This document shows, one piece after another, positions 59,369 to 64,000 of a stretch of 64,000 nucleotides of DNA; positions within the stretch are counted from its first letter, which is position 1; each line of letters begins with the position of its first letter. Source of the stretch: Manis javanica. Lineage: Eukaryota > Chordata > Mammalia > Pholidota > Manidae. Made by a program: the position numbers and the translations under genes. The notes under the pieces are model-generated. The model did not search any database. It had not been told where the DNA came from and saw nothing but the letters and a program-made list of their open reading frames with translations. The stretch is from the NCBI RefSeq assembly GCF_040802235.1, contig NC_133174.1:107079647-107143646 (forward strand). Direction: 5' to 3'.

Positions 59369-59417
<49 letters not shown>
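59369..59417 (+). repeat. Terminal poly(A) tract of the L1 insertion
   Basis: An uninterrupted run of 49 A, of which the last six also belong to the target duplication. Long, pure tails decay quickly, so the insertion is recent. Confidence 0.95.
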
Positions 59418-59421
<4 letters not shown>

Positions 59422-59428
59422 TCAGGCG
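59412..59428. repeat. 3' target-site duplication of the L1 insertion
   Basis: AAAAAACCTGTCAGGCG, identical to 50643-50659. Confidence 0.97.
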
Positions 59429-59795
59429 ATAGCCATTACCTGCCATTTACAGATGTAGATACTGCCATTTACAAATATAGATACTAGAATCACATGAGAA
59501 TTCTTCTGGTTCACGGTCATGTATAAACATATAATAGTTCTAGCTACTATAATAACTTCTTTAAATAATGCAGAGATGGGAGGTGGGGAGAGTGGGTGGG
59601 GACTAGCTGGAAGAAAAACAGTCCAAAGGAATTCTTCCAAGTAAAACCAATGCATTGAAAATGCCTCAGTCTCACTGCATGTATATCTGAACCTGCAGAA
59701 TAACTGAAGTTAAGTGCAAAGTTCATATATAGAAGCTCCTCCACTTGTGGCTGCAGGTTAGACTGCAAAAGGCTGATACATCCTTTTGTCCATAA
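59429..59795. other. Intergenic DNA, no gene seen
   Basis: A short direct repeat (TGCCATTTACA(A/G)AT(G/A)TAGATACT) lies at 59441-59487. Nothing else is recognised. Confidence 0.5.
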
Positions 59796-59799
59796 ATCT

Positions 59800-59935
59800 A
59801 GAAGCTTAAAAGCAGTTAAGTTTTTGGAAGCTCTGCTGGCTTCAAAACCCAGCTCTACCACTTTGTGACCTTGGGCAAGTTGCCTAACCTCTCTCTACTT
59901 CCAGTTTTCTCCATTTGTAACATTTTGAGAGTTCA
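59800..59935 (+). repeat. MIR SINE fragment
   Basis: AACCCAGCTCTACCACTTTG, TGACCTTGGGCAAGTTGCC and TAACCTCTCT are the typical MIR core words. Confidence 0.85.
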
Positions 59936-60159
59936 TAAGAAACTATACATAATGGACAATGAGCCAACCATTGGAAGCTTAAAAACTAACCATTCTCATC
60001 TTTCCTTATTATCCTCAACATCTTTTCCCAAAATAACCAGTTTACTGTAATAAAAAATTTTGAGACAGGTGGCTTCTAACTTGACAACACCCACCTGTGT
60101 CATAGGATATTTCTTAGTTCTGTGGCAACCAGCCCCTACCCTGCTGCCGCCAACATAGT

Positions 60160-60308
60160 CTAACCTGTAGAGCATTTAGAGGAAGTTTTCTTATGGACAT
60201 CTATAGGAAACTTAATGTATATGGAAGCACTAGCCTAGCAGTAAGCCAATTACATCATCAAGTAGTTAGGGTTAGGTGAGGATCCTGGCCACAGGAACCT
60301 CCCTTTTT
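60160..60308 (-). repeat. LTR-like fragment, inverted copy
   Basis: On the minus strand it matches 62403-62495 (GGTTCCTGTGGCCAGGATCC, TACTTGATGATGTAATTGGC, CTGCTAGGCTAGTGCTTCCA). Its outer part also matches 61190-61245 (CCTCTAAATGCT). Confidence 0.8.
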
Positions 60309-62100
60309 TTTTCTCAAGCTAATTATCTAAATTATCCAAAATAAAGCTTCTTATTTGGTACAAAGCCTTAATTATAACTTTACTGAACTCTTCTATCAAC
60401 CTACATCTCACTAACACCAGAAACATGTAATAATCTTTCACCCATCTTTCACCTTGGTCTAACCTTGGTCAGTTACCAAGAGGGGGGACGTTGGACCTAT
60501 GGAATCCTCCACTCCTCAAGGCAAGGTGTCACCAGCAGCACTTTTATCATCACTTAGTTATAAATCAAACTCCAGGAATGCTAGTGAATTCACATTAAAA
60601 TATTAGGGATTCCATAGTGGTTCCAGTATTCTGGCCACACACACAAAGACTTTCCATCTGTCAATCACTTTCTTGTTCTTCATCTAAAGAAAAGGTCAGG
60701 GTCTCCACTTGGGCATTTACTTTAGGACCACATCCAGATGCTGCCAAACAGGCAACCCCACCTCTACCCTGGCTTTAAAATGATAAAATGATGGAGAGCC
60801 CAATCCACCCCTCCACCTCCAACCACCCATCAAAATGCCAGCTGTGTCCAGTGCAGAACACTAAGAGACACCTTCTTATATTTGACAGCAAGCATTTTCT
60901 TCCATTATAAAGATGTGAAAGTATAAAAAAACAACTACATCTTTACTGAGAGAATACATCTTTTCTCCTTATGTCCCTTCTCCCAGCCCAACACTAGTCA
61001 CCAAATGTTGCATACAGTGACCCTACCATTAAGGAAGAGAGATGTGTGCTTGGCATCCGAATGCATTCCTGGCATCCAAATGCATTTCTCCTTGTGCTTT
61101 ATAGATAGCGGTTATGTCTAGTTAAAAACAGCTCTATCAATGCTATTTTATAGGCACAGCATGGGTTGACCTGGTTACCTAATGACCTTACATAACAAGA
61201 TGTCTATAGGAAAACTTCCTCTAAATGCTAAACCACCACCTCACAAACAAATGTTAGGGATGAAAATTACCTCTAGACTAGGTTTAGCCTCAAAGATGTT
61301 GTGATTATCTGAACTGTTGCTTAAACTTCCAGTGAGGTCAGCAGCTTGACTTTCCTTTGAGGCAGGCAGTATCAGGGATAGGCCAAGAACACACCAGCAG
61401 TCTAGCTCTCAAGAAGCTGTGACAGAATTGTTCATTTGCTCTGGTCTGACCTGGATCTGTGGTAGTCCGAGGCAGGCTAATCATCGCATTGCTTGGAATG
61501 AATTTTTATTAAATATTTCTTAAACATATATTAAGTTAAAGGTTGAGTATTACTCAGGAGAAAGGTCTAAAGGAAGGTCAAAAGTACCGTCCCAGTTTGT
61601 ACGCTCAATCACAAAATTAAAAGCCTTGCAATTAACTGAATATACTTTCTTTAGAAGGTACTTTATGACCTATCACTTGCTTACTTTAAGTAGCATAAAA
61701 GTGGCCCGTGGCAAGAGCCAAAGAATGTACTCTTGGCATTGTATGTGCATAATTGGCCCTTCCTCCTGGTCTGGGTAGGTCCCTGTCTTTGGGCCTTTGG
61801 ATGATCAAGGAGCCCCCTGCTGGAGGTAACAGGCCTATATTCCATTTCCCTGAGGGTGGTAAAGGGGAAATCAAACAGACTGTAATTAGTTATTGATTTC
61901 TTTCTGAAGATTTTACCAAGATTCAATTTAAAAAACCAGGTCTTTTAAACCTAAATTAGTCTTCAGAAAATCCCATGAAAAGCTGTAGGCACAATAAGGG
62001 TACCTCGAGCCAAGTAATTTTCAATGGCCCCATTCCAAGTGCTGTTAGGGTGTTTCAGTACAGTGGAGAGCTCCCTCTGTTAAACTCAAAGAAATAGAAG
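60309..62100. other. Intergenic DNA, no gene seen
   Basis: Apart from the short inverted match at 61190-61245, no gene or clear repeat is recognised. Confidence 0.45.
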
Positions 62101-62104
62101 CCAA

Positions 62105-62265
62105 ATGCCATGATTCTCAAACTTTAGCTTGCACCAGACTCAGCTGGACTGTTTATTAAAATACAGATTGCTGGGCCCCATTCGCAGAGTTTTCAATTCA
62201 GCTGGTGTGGGATAGAATCTGAGAAATGGCATTTAGAGCAAGCTCCCATGTGATACTGATTAAGA
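62105..62265 (+). repeat. MER5-type hAT DNA transposon
   Basis: GATTCTCAAACTTTAGCTTG, ATACAGATTGCTGGGCCCCA and GGCATTTAGAGCAAGCTCCC resemble MER5A, a non-autonomous hAT-Charlie element. Confidence 0.8.
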
Positions 62266-62399
62266 CTGCATTTTTCTCTGCCGCCTATTAATATTTTAAT
62301 ATTTCCCTGCCTCCTTTTAATATTTGTCTTCCTCTTTAAGATGTGAGTCTCCTGAGGGAAAGAACTGAATATGTTTTGTTCATTACAATAACCCTAGTG

Positions 62400-63235
62400 C
62401 AGGGGAAAATGGAAGTTCCTATGACCAGAATCCTCACCTGACCCTAAACTACTTGATGATGTAATTGGCCTACTGCTAGGCTAGTGCTTCCACACTTGTA
62501 AGCAATGAGCTGTTGTGGACTGAGTTATATATAAAGAGCTCCACCCAGTGATCTGGGTGGAGGTAGAGATGGAGGATTACAGACCAGCAGACTGCAGGAT
62601 GTAGATATGTCTGGATAAAATGAGAGTTCCTGTGACCAGGATTCTCACCTGGCCCTGGTTGACTAGCTCACTGCACACCTGTGGGCAATACATGGCTGTT
62701 GACTCTATATAAAGAGCTCCACCCAGTGCTCTGGGAGCCACATGGTGGCACGGCTGCAAGACTGCAGGAGAGCAGAGCAGAGGCTGGAGTGGTGGCAGCA
62801 CCGAGGACAGAGGCTCAGAGGACGGCTGTGCGGGAAGACTGTGTGGGATGTCTGTGCGTGCAGGCAGAGAGGCCCAGAGAATGGCTGTGTGGACAGAGGG
62901 GCCCAGAGGCAGAGACTGGCTTGCTGCATGCAGACCCCCTCTGAGTGAATGGGATTTTAATGACTGACCTGCCACCCATGGAAAAGCATAACCCTTTCAC
63001 CCCAAGAACGTTTCACTGTCAATTTCTTTGGTCACATTGAATCCATAGCAGACTTTTCCGGGGCTGAAACCCATTAGCAAGACAATATGATTCTAGTGCT
63101 CGACCTGCCAGTGTGAGAATAAAGCCAGGTATAAACTCTTTTACCCCAAGAATGTTCCACTGACATTTGTTGGTCTCACCAAATCCATAGTGAACTTGCC
63201 CAGGGCTGAAACCCTCAGGCAAGACAACTAGTTAC
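62400..63235 (+). repeat. LTR-like element with internal duplications
   Basis: A unit with GTTCCT(A/G)TGACCAG, CACCTG(A/G)CCC and a TATA box in TATATAAAGAGCTCCACC occurs twice (62403-62560 and 62617-62740). The 3' part also occurs twice (62955-63090 and 63100-63225, with CCCCAAGAA(C/T)GTT and GGGCTGAAACCC). It looks like an LTR with tandem duplications in U3 and R/U5. I cannot name the family. The GC-rich frames inside it are chance. Confidence 0.7.
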
Positions 63236-63364
63236 TTACAGTGTCTCAAATATCTGTTAAATGAATAAATACTGTGATATTTGTTACTTTTCTGTTTGCT
63301 TCCATCTCTCTCAAAATCTCTCTCTTAATAAGAATAGTAGTTAAAATAACAAGGGCAAGGGCTG

Positions 63365-63600
63365 ATGTTCATTAAGTGCTTAAAACATACTAAAAATTGT
63401 GCCAAGTGCTGACATGCATAATCTCTTTTAATTATCGCAACAGTCTTCCAAAGATTTTATATTATTTTCCCCTACCTTTCGTAATTGAAAAAACTGAAAT
63501 ATGGAGAGATTAAGTAATTTGAGACAGGTTATATTAGTAGTTATTGCAGATCCAGGATTTAAACCAGGAAGTCTGATTCCAGGTTCCTAACCACTGTATC
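63365..63600 (+). repeat. MIR SINE fragment
   Basis: CATTAAGTGCTTAAAACATA, TGCCAAGTGCTGACATGCAT and CAGATCCAGGATTTAAACCA fit a nearly complete MIR. Confidence 0.8.
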
Positions 63601-63939
63601 CCTGTACTTTCCTCATACCTCCCTGTAAAAAATCACCATTTGCTGTTTATTATGATCTGCTCCTGCCTTCTTTTTTACCCATTCCTTTACCTCCACACCC
63701 AATAGCCCAGACATATAATGCTGTTTTACCAAGCATTTTTGACTTTTAATGGTTTTCCCTCTTTATGGGTCTGGAAAAACTCAACTTTCAAGACTCAACT
63801 CAAACATCTCTAATTCTATCTACAAAGCTTTTTCTGATGGCTCTGGATAGAGCCATTATCACTGGATGGAGCTCTTTATGTAGTGACTCAAGCCAGTGGA
63901 TAGGCTTGACCACTCCCACTTATATACCCTATGGAGGGA

Positions 63940-64000
63940 AAATGGAGGTTCATATGGCAGGATCCTCACCTGACCCTAATCTACTTGCCCATTATGTACA
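63940..64000 (+). repeat. Start of another LTR-like copy, cut by the window
   Basis: GGAAAATGGAGGTTCATATG and CAGGATCCTCACCTGACCCT match 62403 onward. It continues beyond the window. Confidence 0.75.

Larger units (their letters stand above)
50660..59417 (+). mobile_element. Full-length L1 with a 3'-transduced ERV tail
   Basis: The insertion starts with GAGGCGGGAGCCAAGATGGCGG and contains a 5' UTR, intact ORF1, intact ORF2, a G-rich 3' UTR and the first A-rich tail (57536-57566). About 1.8 kb of unrelated sequence then leads to a final tract of 49 A. Identical 17-bp target duplications lie directly outside the 5' end and the final A tract, not around the first tail, so L1 and tail were reverse-transcribed as one RNA. 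Most L1 copies are 5' truncated. This one is complete and keeps every catalytic motif I checked. It is probably young. Confidence 0.95.

Noticed and set aside
57536-59428. Tail as a separate later insertion next to the L1
   Set aside because: The only matching target duplication encloses L1 plus tail. The first A tail is not followed by CCTGTCAGGCG.
59267-59458. Lys-rich frame
   Set aside because: It is a translation of the poly(A) tract of the L1 insertion.
62577-63000. Frames of 60-132 codons on both strands
   Set aside because: They lie within an LTR-like repeat and show no similarity or splice sites.

Overview
This window is nuclear DNA from a placental mammal. It is dominated by LINE-1, MIR, CR1/L3, MER5-type and endogenous retrovirus (ERV) sequence, and it carries spliced homeobox genes of the X-linked RHOX (reproductive homeobox) family. 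I cannot name the species. The L1 family and LTRs do not look human or murine to me, and the RHOX content suggests the region equivalent to human Xq24.

Layout. Bases 1-6524 and 17695-24218 are the two arms of a large inverted repeat: every mirrored position pair sums to 24219, and I found no difference. The 11.2 kb spacer (6525-17694) holds AT-rich unique DNA, old LINE/SINE pieces, an ERV with both LTRs and a tRNA-Phe primer site (13330-15993), and a CpG-rich block (16210-16670). Each arm carries a broken L1 and an LTR-like element. The left arm runs off the window, so the repeat may be longer than seen.

RHOX cluster. Directly beyond the right arm lies a four-exon RHOXF2-like gene on the minus strand (30314 down to 24542, 229 aa predicted). 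A minus-strand RHOX pseudogene (about 33650-32434) follows, and then a three-exon RHOXF1-like gene on the plus strand (38003-46186, 184 aa predicted). All three have the 46-bp homeobox exon and the same intron phases. The two outer genes also share intron sequence, so they come from one inverted duplication and are now arranged head to head. The RHOXF2-like homeodomain has Arg where almost all homeodomains have Asn51. The pseudogene carries a frameshift, a stop formed at an exon junction, and no visible last exon.

Right part. A degraded gammaretrovirus-like gag-pol remnant (47.3-49.3 kb) lies beyond the RHOXF1-like gene. Next is a full-length L1 (from 50660) with intact ORF1 and ORF2, a 5' UTR of about 210-bp tandem monomers, and a 1.8 kb tail of ERV-derived sequence ending in a 49-A tract. 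One 17-bp target-site duplication brackets the L1 plus its tail, so they were inserted together as an L1 3' transduction that ended at a retroviral poly(A) site. The last 4.5 kb holds MIR, MER5-like and fragmented LTR sequence with no recognisable gene.

The host genes appear to be germline/placental transcription factors. The rest is mobile DNA and the products of local duplication. No tRNA or rRNA genes or CRISPR arrays were seen.
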